Positions 44,082-53,183 of a stretch of DNA of 55,286 nt are shown one piece after another. Made by a program: the position numbers and the translations under genes. The DNA lies in the NCBI RefSeq assembly GCF_002871005.1, contig NZ_PHSN01000031.1, positions 1 to 55,286 of the forward strand. The letters run 5' to 3'. This DNA comes from Acidimangrovimonas sediminis. Lineage in GTDB: Bacteria; Pseudomonadota; Alphaproteobacteria; Rhodobacterales; Rhodobacteraceae. The notes under the pieces are model-generated. The model did not search any database. It saw only the letters and a list, made by a program, of their open reading frames with translations, and had not been told where the DNA came from. Position 1 is the first letter of the stretch; each line of letters starts with the position of its first letter.

Positions 44082-45405
44082 CACTGCACCCGACGCTCCG
44101 GCCCCCGATGTGCCTCTCGTCTCGGTCAGGAATCTCAAGACCTGGTTCGAGATCCGTGGCGGCGTGCTCGACCGCATGCTGGGCCGCGACGCCGGCACGG
44201 TGAAGGCGGTCGACGACGTGACCTTCGACCTCGCCCGCGGCGAGGTGCTGGGGCTGGTGGGTGAAAGCGGCTCCGGCAAGTCGACGCTGGGGCGCAGCCT
44301 TCTGGGCCTCGTCCATGCCACCGGCGGCAGCGCCTCCTTCGAGGGGCAGGAGGTCGTGGGCCTTGACGAGCCTGCGCTGCGCAAGCTTCGGTCGCGGATG
44401 CAGATGGTCTTTCAGGATCCCCACGCCGCGCTGAACCCCGCCATGACCATCGCGCAATCGGTCGGCCACCCGCTGACGATCCACGGCCGCCTGAAGGGCC
44501 GCGACGAGATCCGCGCCCATGTGGCGAAGACGCTGGAGCGTGTAGGGCTTTCGCCCGCCGATACCTACATGGACAAGTACCCCGGCGACCTGTCGGGCGG
44601 GCAGAAGCAGCGCGCGGTGATCGCGCGGGCGATCGTGCTGGACCCTGTGCTTCTGGTGGCGGACGAGCCGGTGTCGATGCTCGACATGTCAGTGCGCTCC
44701 AAGATCCTGAAGCTGATGATCGACCTGAAGGACCAGCTGGGACTGACCTACCTCTACATCACGCACGACCTGGCCTCGGCCAAGTTCTTCTGCGACCGGA
44801 TCGCGATCCTCTACCTCGGCAAGATCGTCGAGATCGGCGAGGCGCGCGCGCTCTATGCCGGGCCGAAGCACCCCTATACCGAGGCGTTGCTGGGCGCGAT
44901 CCCGGATCCCGATCCGACGCGGACGATCCCGCGCAACCTGCCGCGGGGCGAGATCCCGGATGCCGCGAAACCGCCGCGGGGCTGCGCCTTCCACCCGCGC
45001 TGTCCGCGCGCCTTCGCCCCCTGCGGCTGGGAGCTGCGCGACCTCACCCCCGTGCTCGAGGCCCGCTGGGCCGGGATGGAGGAACAGGCCCACCTCGCCG
45101 AGCGCGCGCTGATCGGCGAGATCCCGGCCGAAGTGATGGAGGGCACCACCGCGCGGCTGCCGGCGGCGACACCGGGCGGCGGGGCGGACCTTCTGGCGAT
45201 GCTGGAACGGATCCGGTCCGAGGACCCGGCCGAGCCCTTCTGGACCGGCATCAAGGAGATGCGGGCCGAGGCCGATCACGTGGCGATGGAGTTCCACCCC
45301 GCCCTGACCCCGCGGCTGTACGCCGAAGGCACGACCGCCGCGGCCTGCCACCTGCTCGACCCCGGCCTGACCCACCCCCGCGCGGCGGCTGCGCCAGTCC
45401 TCTGA
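44065..45405 (+). CDS. DppF-type peptide importer ATPase with C-terminal extension
   Basis: This 446-residue ATPase has Walker A GESGSGKST near 68, signature LSGGQKQRAVIARAI, Walker B LVADEPVSMLD, H-loop ITHDL and PRGCAFHPRCPRAFAPCGW near 308. I place the start at TTG 44065, because AGGAG lies seven bases upstream and no nearer ATG precedes the first strand; it overlaps the upstream gene by 17 bases. The last 100 or so residues after the iron-sulfur-type zone go beyond the usual 330-350 length and are not recognised. Confidence 0.83.
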   Translation: MQTKPDTAPDAPAPDVPLVSVRNLKTWFEIRGGVLDRMLGRDAGTVKAVDDVTFDLARGEVLGLVGESGSGKSTLGRSLLGLVHATGGSASFEGQEVVGLDEPALRKLRSRMQMVFQDPHAALNPAMTIAQSVGHPLTIHGRLKGRDEIRAHVAKTLERVGLSPADTYMDKYPGDLSGGQKQRAVIARAIVLDPVLLVADEPVSMLDMSVRSKILKLMIDLKDQLGLTYLYITHDLASAKFFCDRIAILYLGKIVEIGEARALYAGPKHPYTEALLGAIPDPDPTRTIPRNLPRGEIPDAAKPPRGCAFHPRCPRAFAPCGWELRDLTPVLEARWAGMEEQAHLAERALIGEIPAEVMEGTTARLPAATPGGGADLLAMLERIRSEDPAEPFWTGIKEMRAEADHVAMEFHPALTPRLYAEGTTAAACHLLDPGLTHPRAAAAPVL

Positions 45406-46292
45406 GCCGCAGCGGCCTCCGCCGCCGGTGGGGCGAGAGGGCCGATCGGCCCCGGGTAGATTGTGCGCCGGCCTGACGCGCCCGGCGCGAATGCGACGGG
45501 CGGTGCCATACCATTCCGCGCGTGTGTTTGATTGTATCGGCAGTGTGGTGGCCGCGGGAGATCGGGAGAAGCGCCAAGGGGCGGAGTTAAGCAAGCGTTT
45601 TGGGCCCCGGTGCCGATCGTCAAGATCAGCACCACCCAACAGCGTGGACCAGCGTAGCTGGTTGCTATGGCCGAATTGCAGGCCGTTGATTGCGGATAAA
45701 CATTCGCCGCGGCACAGTCTTGAGGGAACAGCCCGGAGGCAGGAACTTCTGGAGTTGTCCAACTGCTTCCCCGCGTTGCGCAACGCGGGGTCTCTACCTT
45801 TCGGGTGGGGTAGCTATTCGAAATCCTTGGGGATTTTTGGCTCCGGCGGTAGGGATCGGAGCTATCTTGGCTTCAGTCTTAAGCTGTTGAAGTCGTTAAG
45901 GCTTTTCTGCGTGGTTCCGTGGTTGTTGCCACAGTCGGATGTCCCGACGATAGATGTTCGAATTCGAAGCTACAAGGCTTTTTCGGTAGTCCGCTCACGC
46001 TAACAAGCCGATAAATGGCTCGGCTTGACAGAAGGGTTGGCCTGGCCGAATTCACCAAGTGTTCTAAGCTTGTCTTGAGGCTTGAAATTGCACTATGGGC
46101 GGTTTCCGGAAGTTCGCCGCACGTGCGAACCCGCCTGAGCTCCACCGAGGAAGCGGACATTCCGCCAAGCCTGCCTCGCCAGAATCGAGGTGCTCGGCAC
46201 TGAGGGCGGGAAGCGCATTTGCGGCGGCGCCGCAAGACAACTGAAGCATCAGGTATAAGCGGCGTATGCCCCCTCGAACCGTCGCAGCCCAT
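45406..46292. other. gene-free, lower-GC stretch
   Basis: About 890 bases between the peptide importer and the MITE have visibly lower GC than the flanks and no frame with recognisable protein sequence; the open frames on either strand lack ribosome sites and homology. It could be the remains of decayed genes or a junction left by insertion. A perfect 22-bp palindrome lies at 45769-45790. Confidence 0.6.
45769..45790. repeat. perfect 22-bp palindrome
   Basis: CCCCGCGTTGC is followed immediately by its exact reverse complement, without spacer. It may be a cruciform, a terminator core or a binding site; no T-tract follows. Confidence 0.7.
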
Positions 46293-46296
46293 TTAG

Positions 46297-46445
46297 CAGG
46301 GTGCTGAAAAAGGTCTGAGGAGCGCGCCTCTCGCCTCGCTCGTCAGACCCCGGTGCGCCACCTTTTCACCAGATCGCCGAGAGACCGTGACAATTGACGC
46401 GCTTTCGCGTCGAAACGGCGGCACTCGGAGTATTTCAGCACCCTG
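46297..46445. mobile_element. MITE-like element (149 bp) with TTAG target duplication
   Basis: The ends are perfect 13-bp inverted repeats (CAGGGTGCTGAAA at the left, its complement at the right), extended imperfectly inward. TTAG directly flanks both sides (46293-46296 and 46446-46449), a target duplication of the YTAR type typical of IS5-group transposases. There is no transposase gene inside, so it must have been mobilised in trans. Confidence 0.7.
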
Positions 46446-46457
46446 TTAGGAATGAAG

Positions 46458-46485
46458 GGATGCCCGGATTGCGGTCCGGGCATCC
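46458..46485 (-). terminator. terminator of the NCS1 permease gene
   Basis: Arms GGATGCCCGGA and TCCGGGCATCC are perfectly paired around a six-base loop, 22 bases past the permease stop. The MITE sits directly beyond it. Confidence 0.65.
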
Positions 46486-46507
46486 TTTCTCATTCGGCGT
46501 CGGCGCT

Positions 46508-47920
46508 TCAGGCGTGGCCGAAGGTGTTGAGCGCAGCCTCGCGGACCTTTTGCATCTCGGTGGCAAGATCGACCCTGCGGGCAAGGACGGCATAGACGAT
46601 TGAGGAGACCAGCAGCCCGGCGATGAACGACACATCGACCCCGTGCATGCTTGCCGCGAGCGGCCCGGTGTAGATGGCCGAGCTGAAGAACGGGATCATC
46701 GCGACGAAGCCGATGGCGTAGCTCGCAATGCCGATGCCGCCCCACGCGCCGTACATTCCGCCGTCCGGGCGCATGATGTCCGTGATGGAGTAGCGCCCGC
46801 GCCGTACGAGGTAATAGTCGGTCAGGTTCACCGCAGTCCACGGGATCAGGACGTAGCCGAGAATGGCGAGGTAGGCACCGAAGGTGTTCAGCGTGTCCTG
46901 AGACATGGCCAGCGAGCAGGCGAGCGCGAGGATCATGCCGATGGAGATCGACACGGTGCGCAGCCAGAGAGTGGGGCGGAGCGGGCGGAAGGCCTCAAGG
47001 CCCGAGATCAGCGCAAGGGTTCCGCTGTACGCGGTGATCGAGATGGTGATCAGGCAGCTCAATGCCGCGACCACCATGGTGAAGGCCCCGAGCCCATAGC
47101 CGAAGCTATCCCCAAGCTGGCGCACCGCGGCGATGGTGTCGAGGTCCGGGAAGGCGGCAGTTACGAAGGCGCCGATGCCCTCCAACCAGACCGCCGAAAG
47201 CGTGGTGCCGAAGAAGACCGAAGCCGAGACTTTGGCGCCGCTGGTCTTTGCCGGAAGGTAGCGGGTGTAGTCCGACACCAGCGGTGCGATGGCGAGCTGG
47301 TAGATCGCGGACACGCCGAACTGCAGGAAGAAGGCATGGGTGCTGAAGCCGCCCTGCTGGAACAACGCATCGATCGGCAGCACGGTGACGACGGCGATGC
47401 TCAGCAGCGCGAAGTTGAGCAGGGTGAGCCAGGACGCGAACTTCTCGACCTTCATCACCAGCCGGAACCCGACGATCGCGATGATCCCCGCCACGGCGGC
47501 GATGATGACTTGGAGCAGCGTGAAGGAGCCGATCCCGGTCACGTCGCTCACCGCGTAGGACGCGGTCTGGATCAGAAAGACCGCGAAGCCGAAGGGAGAG
47601 AGGGTGGCGGCAAGGATCGGCAGCAGCACCCCGCGGGAGCCGAATTGCACGCGCGACTGGATCATCTGGGGCAGGCCCATGACCGGACCCTGCGCGCCGT
47701 GGAAGGCTTGGAACAATGTGCCCACCAGAGAGCCGGTGAGGATCGCGACCAGAGCCCAGCCGAGCGACAGACCGGTCGCGACACCGACGGCGCCCGTGTA
47801 GATCGTGAGGATCTGGGCGTTGATCATGAACCAGAGTTGCACTTGAGAGCGGACGTTGCCGTGCCTTTCTTCTTCCGGAACATAGTCGAAGGATCGTGTT
47901 TCAAGCAGTGGTTCGGACAT
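46508..47920 (-). CDS. NCS1-family (purine-cytosine permease-like) transporter
   Basis: This 470-residue inner-membrane symporter has about twelve hydrophobic segments. The N-terminus (SFDYVPEEERHGNVRSQVQLWFMINAQ), the GAQGPVMGLPQMIQSRVQFGSRG loop near 95, and the SDYTRYLP motif near 215 define the NCS1 family, which imports nucleobases, hydantoins, allantoin and related compounds. Substrate unknown, but neighbours include an arginase-family hydrolase, so a nitrogen-rich heterocycle or guanidino compound is reasonable. The ATG at 47920 follows GGGAGACAGG. Confidence 0.85.
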   Translation of the reverse strand: MSEPLLETRSFDYVPEEERHGNVRSQVQLWFMINAQILTIYTGAVGVATGLSLGWALVAILTGSLVGTLFQAFHGAQGPVMGLPQMIQSRVQFGSRGVLLPILAATLSPFGFAVFLIQTASYAVSDVTGIGSFTLLQVIIAAVAGIIAIVGFRLVMKVEKFASWLTLLNFALLSIAVVTVLPIDALFQQGGFSTHAFFLQFGVSAIYQLAIAPLVSDYTRYLPAKTSGAKVSASVFFGTTLSAVWLEGIGAFVTAAFPDLDTIAAVRQLGDSFGYGLGAFTMVVAALSCLITISITAYSGTLALISGLEAFRPLRPTLWLRTVSISIGMILALACSLAMSQDTLNTFGAYLAILGYVLIPWTAVNLTDYYLVRRGRYSITDIMRPDGGMYGAWGGIGIASYAIGFVAMIPFFSSAIYTGPLAASMHGVDVSFIAGLLVSSIVYAVLARRVDLATEMQKVREAALNTFGHA

Positions 47921-48074
47921 TCCTGTCTCCCTGACGAGGCCTTGTGGCGTGCTTCTTGGTGTCGGGCCGCAGCTGCCCGGATGACGCCAGAATGCTCGGA
48001 AAGCCGCAGGGAAACTTGGACTCCGCGGCCAGAGAGTCGCTCAGGTCGGCCAAGAAAAGGCAGGGGAATGCGAA

Positions 48075-48103
48075 ACGCGCCCGGCCTTGGAAGGCGGGCG
48101 CGT
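48075..48103 (-). terminator. hairpin terminator after the EthD-domain gene
   Basis: Arms ACGCGCCCG and CGGGCGCGT, extended by CCTT and AAGG with one bulged base, are followed on the minus strand by TTCGC. It lies 27 bases past the gene stop. The rest of the 47921-48129 gap shows nothing else. Confidence 0.55.
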
Positions 48104-48129
48104 CACGAAGGTTGGGGCGGCTGGCGGGA

Positions 48130-48474
48130 TCAGCCGAACATGAACACCGTGCGGCGATTGGTCGGCAGCGCGACCATCGTGTCGAAGTCGATGAAGGCGG
48201 CACTGTCCTCGATCACTTCCGGCATGCCCCAGCACTCTTCTGCTTGGGCTTCGGTCTCGAAACTGTAGACGGAGAGGGCGTCATAGGCCGGGCCATCCTC
48301 GGCCAGATAGCGGCCTTCCTTCTGGGCAGTAACCGGGAAGTGCTCATAGGCCAGAAGCCCTTTGTCCTTGATCAGCTCGACCATGCGCGGGCCGTGGCGG
48401 TCGCGGTAATAGGCAAGGAAGTCTTCCAGCGACATGCCGGGCTTGCGCTTCATGATGAAAGCGACGGTGTACAT
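48130..48474 (-). CDS. EthD-domain protein
   Basis: This 114-residue ferredoxin-like-fold protein shows the EthD signature FLAYYRDRHGPRMVELI near 19-35 and the FETEAQAEECWG helix near 80. Such proteins are small dimeric accessory or decarboxylase/monooxygenase-related factors. GGAG precedes the ATG. It sits between the NCS1 permease and the AraC regulator on the same strand, so all three may respond to the same substrate. Function unknown. Confidence 0.8.
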   Translation of the reverse strand: MYTVAFIMKRKPGMSLEDFLAYYRDRHGPRMVELIKDKGLLAYEHFPVTAQKEGRYLAEDGPAYDALSVYSFETEAQAEECWGMPEVIEDSAAFIDFDTMVALPTNRRTVFMFG

Positions 48475-48574
48475 GGCGATCTCCGTATCTGTTGGTCCCG
48501 CGAAGATGCCATGTCAGGATTGAGCGGGCTCGTCCGTGACGGCCATATAGTTGACCGAGACGGACGCGTGTCAT

Positions 48575-49501
48575 TCAGTGCTGGACGAGGCAGACCTGAC
48601 GTGGAGTCTTCCCGTAGGCCTTCTTGAACGCGCGGCCAAAGTACGACAGGTCGCGGAACCCGCAGTCATAGGCAGCCTCTGTCACCGAGCGCGCGCGCCC
48701 CTCGGAGAGCATCGCATGCGCCTCGGTCAGGCGGCGATCGCGCAGCCAGTTCATCGGCGTGGTGCCCTCGGCGGCGAAGGCACGGCCCAGCGAGCGGGCG
48801 GAGATGTTCTGCGCTTCGGCAATATCCGCGACGCCAAGATCCTCGTTCCCCATGTTCTCGATCATGAAGCGTTTGATCCGGTTCAAGGTATCGTTCCGGC
48901 CAGCAACCTCGTTGCGCAGGGTCTCTTGCCCGAAGGCTCCGGCAATGAGATCCAGCGTCGGCGCGATGAACTGCTCTGGCAGATCACCGTCGCGCGCGGT
49001 GTCGAGCAGGTTGACGATGAGGCTCTGGATCAATGCAGCCTGAGGGCGACCCGCCGACATCAGCGTACCGCCAAGATCGCGCACGCCAAGCATCCGGGCT
49101 TCCATCATCTGTCGTGGCACGCGCAGCAAGGCCGTGCGGTAGGCACTGGGATATTCGTATTCGTAGGGTCGTGCGGAATCGTAGATCAGCACGGTCCCGG
49201 GGGCATGATGCACGGCGCGGTCGTTCTGGCGGAAATAGCCGCCCCCCTCGAGCATCACCGAGACAAAGAAGGCATCCGTGTCGCTCCGGCGCAGGTGACG
49301 CTCGCTGCGCAGGTAACGCACGGCGTCCGAGGTAAGAGCCGTCAGCTCACTGTTGCCGCAATGCGCGATCTCGATCTCGGCGCGAAAGCTGCGACGGTTC
49401 GGCGCGATCCCGTCGCAATGGGCGAAGGAAGTTTCGACAATATTGTGCCAGAAGTCGTACTGCATTCCGGGCGCGTGTTCGGCGGTGCTGAGGCGCTGCA
49501 T
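48575..49501 (-). CDS. AraC-family transcriptional regulator
   Basis: This 308-residue activator has an AraC_binding_2-type N-terminal domain (MQYDFWHNIVETSFAHCDGI; PGTVLIYDSARPYEYEYP) and two helix-turn-helix units at the C-terminus (LGVADIAEAQNISARSLGRAFAAEG; SVTEAAYDCGFRDLSYFGRAFKKAYGKTPRQ). I chose the ATG at 49501 because GGGGAG precedes it at ideal spacing and the domain begins there; a longer frame adds about 40 residues without homology. It is divergent from the arginase-family operon across 298 bases and probably activates it. Confidence 0.85.
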   Translation of the reverse strand: MQRLSTAEHAPGMQYDFWHNIVETSFAHCDGIAPNRRSFRAEIEIAHCGNSELTALTSDAVRYLRSERHLRRSDTDAFFVSVMLEGGGYFRQNDRAVHHAPGTVLIYDSARPYEYEYPSAYRTALLRVPRQMMEARMLGVRDLGGTLMSAGRPQAALIQSLIVNLLDTARDGDLPEQFIAPTLDLIAGAFGQETLRNEVAGRNDTLNRIKRFMIENMGNEDLGVADIAEAQNISARSLGRAFAAEGTTPMNWLRDRRLTEAHAMLSEGRARSVTEAAYDCGFRDLSYFGRAFKKAYGKTPRQVCLVQH

Positions 49502-49625
49502 TCCGATCTCCCCGGTAATGGCAGAAGGATCGGAGAGTTCTGGCGCACTCCCCTGAGCTTGACGAGAGCGAGCGCGGTGCGAGGCGGAGGCTGACCTCAA
49601 AAACGCACAATAATTACTCATGTAT

Positions 49626-49651
49626 CGCTCATTCTGCACGAAGGATGAGCG
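49626..49651. promoter_or_regulatory. spaced inverted repeat in the AraC-arginase gap
   Basis: CGCTCAT and ATGAGCG are separated by 12 bases, giving a 26-bp dyad with half-site centres about two helical turns apart. It lies midway between the AraC gene and the arginase-family gene. A regulator site is a guess from position. Confidence 0.3.
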
Positions 49652-49799
49652 CGTGGCGCGCTGCATATGCGCAGACCCGGACTGTAGCGCCAATGCGGAT
49701 TGGCCGGTGAGTCCGAGAATCTGACCGTGCGCGCCGAGCCGCAGGGCATGGAAATCGGCAGGGTTGTCGCCAACGACACATCCAGACGACGGAGGTCCC

Positions 49800-50684
49800 A
49801 TGACCCGCACTCCAGCAAAGACCCTGCGCCTCGTGATGCCGCAATGGCAGGGTGGTGACGAACCGGCCTACCGCGTTGGCGCCAAGGTTCTCGGGGCGCT
49901 GCTCCCGGATGCAACCGGTCCGGTCGAAACGATCGAGGTGCCGACCGCAGAGGGCGCGGACCGCGCTCCTGTGGACGGGATCAAGTCCCGGGCAGCACTG
50001 AAAGCACAGCTCGACGCCGCGGTGGAGGCCATCGCCTCTCATGCCCCGGAGGCAATTTTGACGGTGGGCGGCGACTGCCTCGTGGACCTCGCGCCCATTG
50101 CCTATCTTTCTGAGACATACGGCGATGATCTCGCGGTGATCTGGGTCGATGCGCATCCGGACGTGATGAACAAGAGCCAGTTCAGCCATGCCCATGCTCA
50201 CGTTCTCGCCATGCTTCTCGGTGACGGTGACGCGGAATTCACCGCCTGCGTGACACGCCCGGTCAATCCCGCCCGCGTGCTCTATGTCGGCGTCAACGAC
50301 ATGATGGAAGGCGAGCAGGCCTATCTTGCCGAGCGCGGTATGCACAGCATCCCCCCGAACGAGTTCCGCAACAACCCGCAGGCCGTGCTCGAATGGCTGA
50401 AGGCCAGCGGAGCGACGAAGGTGGCCGTTCACTTCGATCTCGACGTGCTCTCGCCTGAAGGTCGCGACTACCTCCTTTTCAACAAGCCGCACGTGCCTGC
50501 TGGCGCATTCGACGGCATCGCCAGGGGCAAGCTCGAACTACCCGAGATTGTCGAGATGCTGCGCGGCGTCGCGGCGCAGGCCGACATGGTCGGCCTTGCC
50601 ATCACCGAGTTCCTTCCCTGGACCATGATCGACCTGTCCAAGGCGCTCGCCGAGCTGCCGTTACTCAGCACGGATGCGAAATGA
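49800..50684 (+). CDS. arginase/agmatinase-family hydrolase with GGDC motif
   Basis: This 294-residue ureohydrolase-fold enzyme would split a guanidino or related amidino group. Metal ligands are visible in VDAHPDVMN near 128 (Asp-Ala-His-Pro-Asp), VHFDLDVLSP near 215 and a late ITEFLP. The first motif, normally GGDH, reads GGDC (LTVGGDCLVD near 93), replacing a manganese-binding His by Cys. That may weaken or change the metal site, so activity cannot be assumed. GGAGG precedes the ATG at 49800. Its stop overlaps the importer ATPase start (ATGA), so it leads the importer operon and likely acts on the imported compound. Confidence 0.82.
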   Translation: MTRTPAKTLRLVMPQWQGGDEPAYRVGAKVLGALLPDATGPVETIEVPTAEGADRAPVDGIKSRAALKAQLDAAVEAIASHAPEAILTVGGDCLVDLAPIAYLSETYGDDLAVIWVDAHPDVMNKSQFSHAHAHVLAMLLGDGDAEFTACVTRPVNPARVLYVGVNDMMEGEQAYLAERGMHSIPPNEFRNNPQAVLEWLKASGATKVAVHFDLDVLSPEGRDYLLFNKPHVPAGAFDGIARGKLELPEIVEMLRGVAAQADMVGLAITEFLPWTMIDLSKALAELPLLSTDAK

Positions 50685-52198
50685 GCGCACCGATCCTGAG
50701 CGCCCGTGGGCTGAAGAAAAGCTATGGCGGTGTGCGTGCTCTGCGGGGCATGGACATCGACCTTGCCGAAGGCGAGATCCACGGTCTCTGCGGCGAGAAT
50801 GGCGCAGGGAAGAGTACTCTTGTGAAAATCCTCGGCGGGCTGGTCGAGCCCGACGAGGGAGAGCTGAACATCGGCGGGATGCGGGTCGAGCTCGGCACTC
50901 CGGTCGATCCGGCGCTGCTGTCCATCGTTCATCAGGAACTGTCGATCATCCCCCACCTTTCGGTGCTCGACAACGTGATGCTGGGCGCGCGCGATGTAGG
51001 GCGGATCTATCGTCGCGGTCAGTTCCGCGACCATGTGCGACAGGTTCTGGATTCGGTGGGGCTGGGGCATGTGTCTCTTGACGCCCAGGCCGAGGCCCTG
51101 CCGCTGGCCGAGCGCCAGCTGATCGAGATCGCGCGAGGCATTGCCCGTGGCGCACGGGTGTTGCTGCTCGACGAGCCGACCGCGACCCTGTCGGATGGCG
51201 AGATCGAGAAGGTCTTTGCCGTGATGCGCCACCTCAAGGCCGAGCAGGGCACCACCATCGTCATCATCTCGCATCGTCTGAACGAGATCTTCGCGCTGAC
51301 CGACCGCGTCACCGTGTTGCGGTCGGGCCAGCATGTGATGACCGCGAACACGGCCGAGCTGACCAACGCCCGGCTGGTCGAGGCGATGATCGGACATGAA
51401 TTGCAGACCGGAGAGATCGCACCGAGCCATGCCCGCGAGGGTGTTGCACCGCGCCTCTCTCTTTGCGACTGGAGCCTGCCGGGGCGCTTTGCGCCTGTCG
51501 ATCTCGACGTGCAGCCGGGGCAGATCGTCTCACTGGTCGGCCAGCTTGGCTCTGGTGCGGACACGCTGCTCGAAAGCCTTGCCGGTCTGCATCCGTCCCG
51601 GGGCATGCTGAAGCTCGACGGCAACGCCGCAACGACGCGCGGGATCGCGGTGGCCTATGCTGCAGGGATCGCCTATGTCTCCGAGGATCGCGCCCGGCGC
51701 GGGGTCTTTCTCGAGGCGGCCATCGTGACCAACCTCGTAAGCCAGATCCTCGACCGGGTGTCGCGCAAAGGTTGGATGGTGACCGCTGCTGTCCGCGAAC
51801 GCGCGAGGCAGCTGGCGCAGAACTTTGCCATCGACCCGGCGCGCCTGCCGCATGACGTCTCCACCCTGTCGGGCGGCAACCAGCAGAAGGTCGCGTTGGG
51901 CAAAGCCGCGGCGCTCGGCCCACGGCTTCTGCTGCTGAACGAGCCGACCCGCGGCGTCGACATCGGTGCGCGTGCCGAGATCTATGCGCAGCTGCGGCGG
52001 CTCGCCGAGGCCGAGGGGCTCACGATCCTCTTCTACTCCACTGATCTTGAGGAGGTGCTCGATGCCTCGGACCGAATTGTGACCTTCTATCGCGGTGCCA
52101 TGGTTCGGGACGCGCTGCGTCCGCAGATGGATGCCGACATGATCCTGCACGACATCCTGCATGGTCCCGACACCCCCAATACAGAGGCAGCGGCATGA
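50681..52198 (+). CDS. two-domain ABC importer ATPase, RbsA type
   Basis: This 505-residue ATPase has two nucleotide-binding halves. The first has Walker A GENGAGKST, Walker B LLLDEPTATLS and H-loop ISHRLN. The second has a degenerate Walker A (GQLGSGADT, no Lys), signature LSGGNQQKVALGKAA and Walker B LLLNEPTRGVD, as usual for RbsA. It couples to both permeases that follow. Confidence 0.88.
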   Translation: MSAPILSARGLKKSYGGVRALRGMDIDLAEGEIHGLCGENGAGKSTLVKILGGLVEPDEGELNIGGMRVELGTPVDPALLSIVHQELSIIPHLSVLDNVMLGARDVGRIYRRGQFRDHVRQVLDSVGLGHVSLDAQAEALPLAERQLIEIARGIARGARVLLLDEPTATLSDGEIEKVFAVMRHLKAEQGTTIVIISHRLNEIFALTDRVTVLRSGQHVMTANTAELTNARLVEAMIGHELQTGEIAPSHAREGVAPRLSLCDWSLPGRFAPVDLDVQPGQIVSLVGQLGSGADTLLESLAGLHPSRGMLKLDGNAATTRGIAVAYAAGIAYVSEDRARRGVFLEAAIVTNLVSQILDRVSRKGWMVTAAVRERARQLAQNFAIDPARLPHDVSTLSGGNQQKVALGKAAALGPRLLLLNEPTRGVDIGARAEIYAQLRRLAEAEGLTILFYSTDLEEVLDASDRIVTFYRGAMVRDALRPQMDADMILHDILHGPDTPNTEAAA

Positions 52199-53169
52199 GC
52201 GCAGCAACCCTTTCCCGGACCTCTGTCTTCGGCGCCCTTTTCGCCCCCGCGCGCGTGCAGGCGACGGTGATACAGATCGCCACCGTGGTGATGTTCCTGG
52301 TGGCTTGTGCCTTCATCGAGAACTTCGCTAGCGCCTCGAACATCTCTTCGATCCTCTACTCCGCCTCGACCGTGGGGATTGCGGCACTCGGGCTGGCCAG
52401 CGTAACGATCAGCGGCAACCTCTTTGCGTTGTCGCTCGGCAGCACGGCGGCCTTTGCCTCGATCGTTTACATCGCGGCCTCCGGCTGGGGCGTGCTGCCC
52501 GCGCTGGCAGCGAGCCTTGCGCTGGGGCTCGTCTTCGGGCTGCTGCAGGGCCTTGTCGTGGGCTGGCTGCGCTGCAACGCGATCATCTCGACAATCGCCG
52601 CGGGCTCGCTGATCGCGGGTCTGGCGACATGGGTTTCCGACGGGCGCACCGTGCTGGCGGAGAGTGGACCAAGCTGGCTGGGCAGCGGCACCCTCATGCC
52701 GGGCGTGCCCTGGCAGGCGGTACTCTTTCTGCTCATAGTGATCGTGGGCGAGGTGCTGATGCAGCGCACCCGCGCCGGATGGGAGCTGCGCCTGCGTGGC
52801 ACCAATCCCGACGCCGCGGAACTGGCCGGTCTGCGGGTCACCCGCATGGTCGTGCTGTCCTACGTTCTGGCCGGTGCTGGCGCGGCCATTCCCGGAGCAC
52901 TCATCGCGGCGCAATCCGGAACGGGCAACCTGCGGGTCGGCGCGGATCTGGACTTCAGCGCCATCGCGGCAATGCTGGTCGGCGGTGTCGCCATTGGCGG
53001 CGGTCGCGGTCGGATCATCGACGTGGCCTCGGGCACGCTGTTCCTTGCCGTGCTCACCAACATCCTGCTCGTCAACAATTTCGCCTACGAGGTGCAGCTC
53101 ATGGTCAAGGGGCTCGCCGTTCTGCTGGCGGTCATGGCCGGCGCCCTGCTGGCACGCAAGAAACGCTGA
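52195..53169 (+). CDS. RbsC-type importer permease 1
   Basis: This 324-residue permease has about nine hydrophobic segments and the conserved SVTISGNLFALSLGS-like loop near 60-80 and RLRGTNPDAAELAGLRVTRMVVLSYVLAG near 200. It overlaps the ATPase stop by four bases. Two distinct permeases in one operon suggest a heterodimeric channel. Confidence 0.86.
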   Translation: MSAATLSRTSVFGALFAPARVQATVIQIATVVMFLVACAFIENFASASNISSILYSASTVGIAALGLASVTISGNLFALSLGSTAAFASIVYIAASGWGVLPALAASLALGLVFGLLQGLVVGWLRCNAIISTIAAGSLIAGLATWVSDGRTVLAESGPSWLGSGTLMPGVPWQAVLFLLIVIVGEVLMQRTRAGWELRLRGTNPDAAELAGLRVTRMVVLSYVLAGAGAAIPGALIAAQSGTGNLRVGADLDFSAIAAMLVGGVAIGGGRGRIIDVASGTLFLAVLTNILLVNNFAYEVQLMVKGLAVLLAVMAGALLARKKR

Positions 53170-53183
53170 GAAGGGAGAGCTTT

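Noticed and set aside
45428-46003. 191-codon frame in the gene desert
   Set aside because: No ribosome site, no family motif and mixed composition; a chance frame is likelier.
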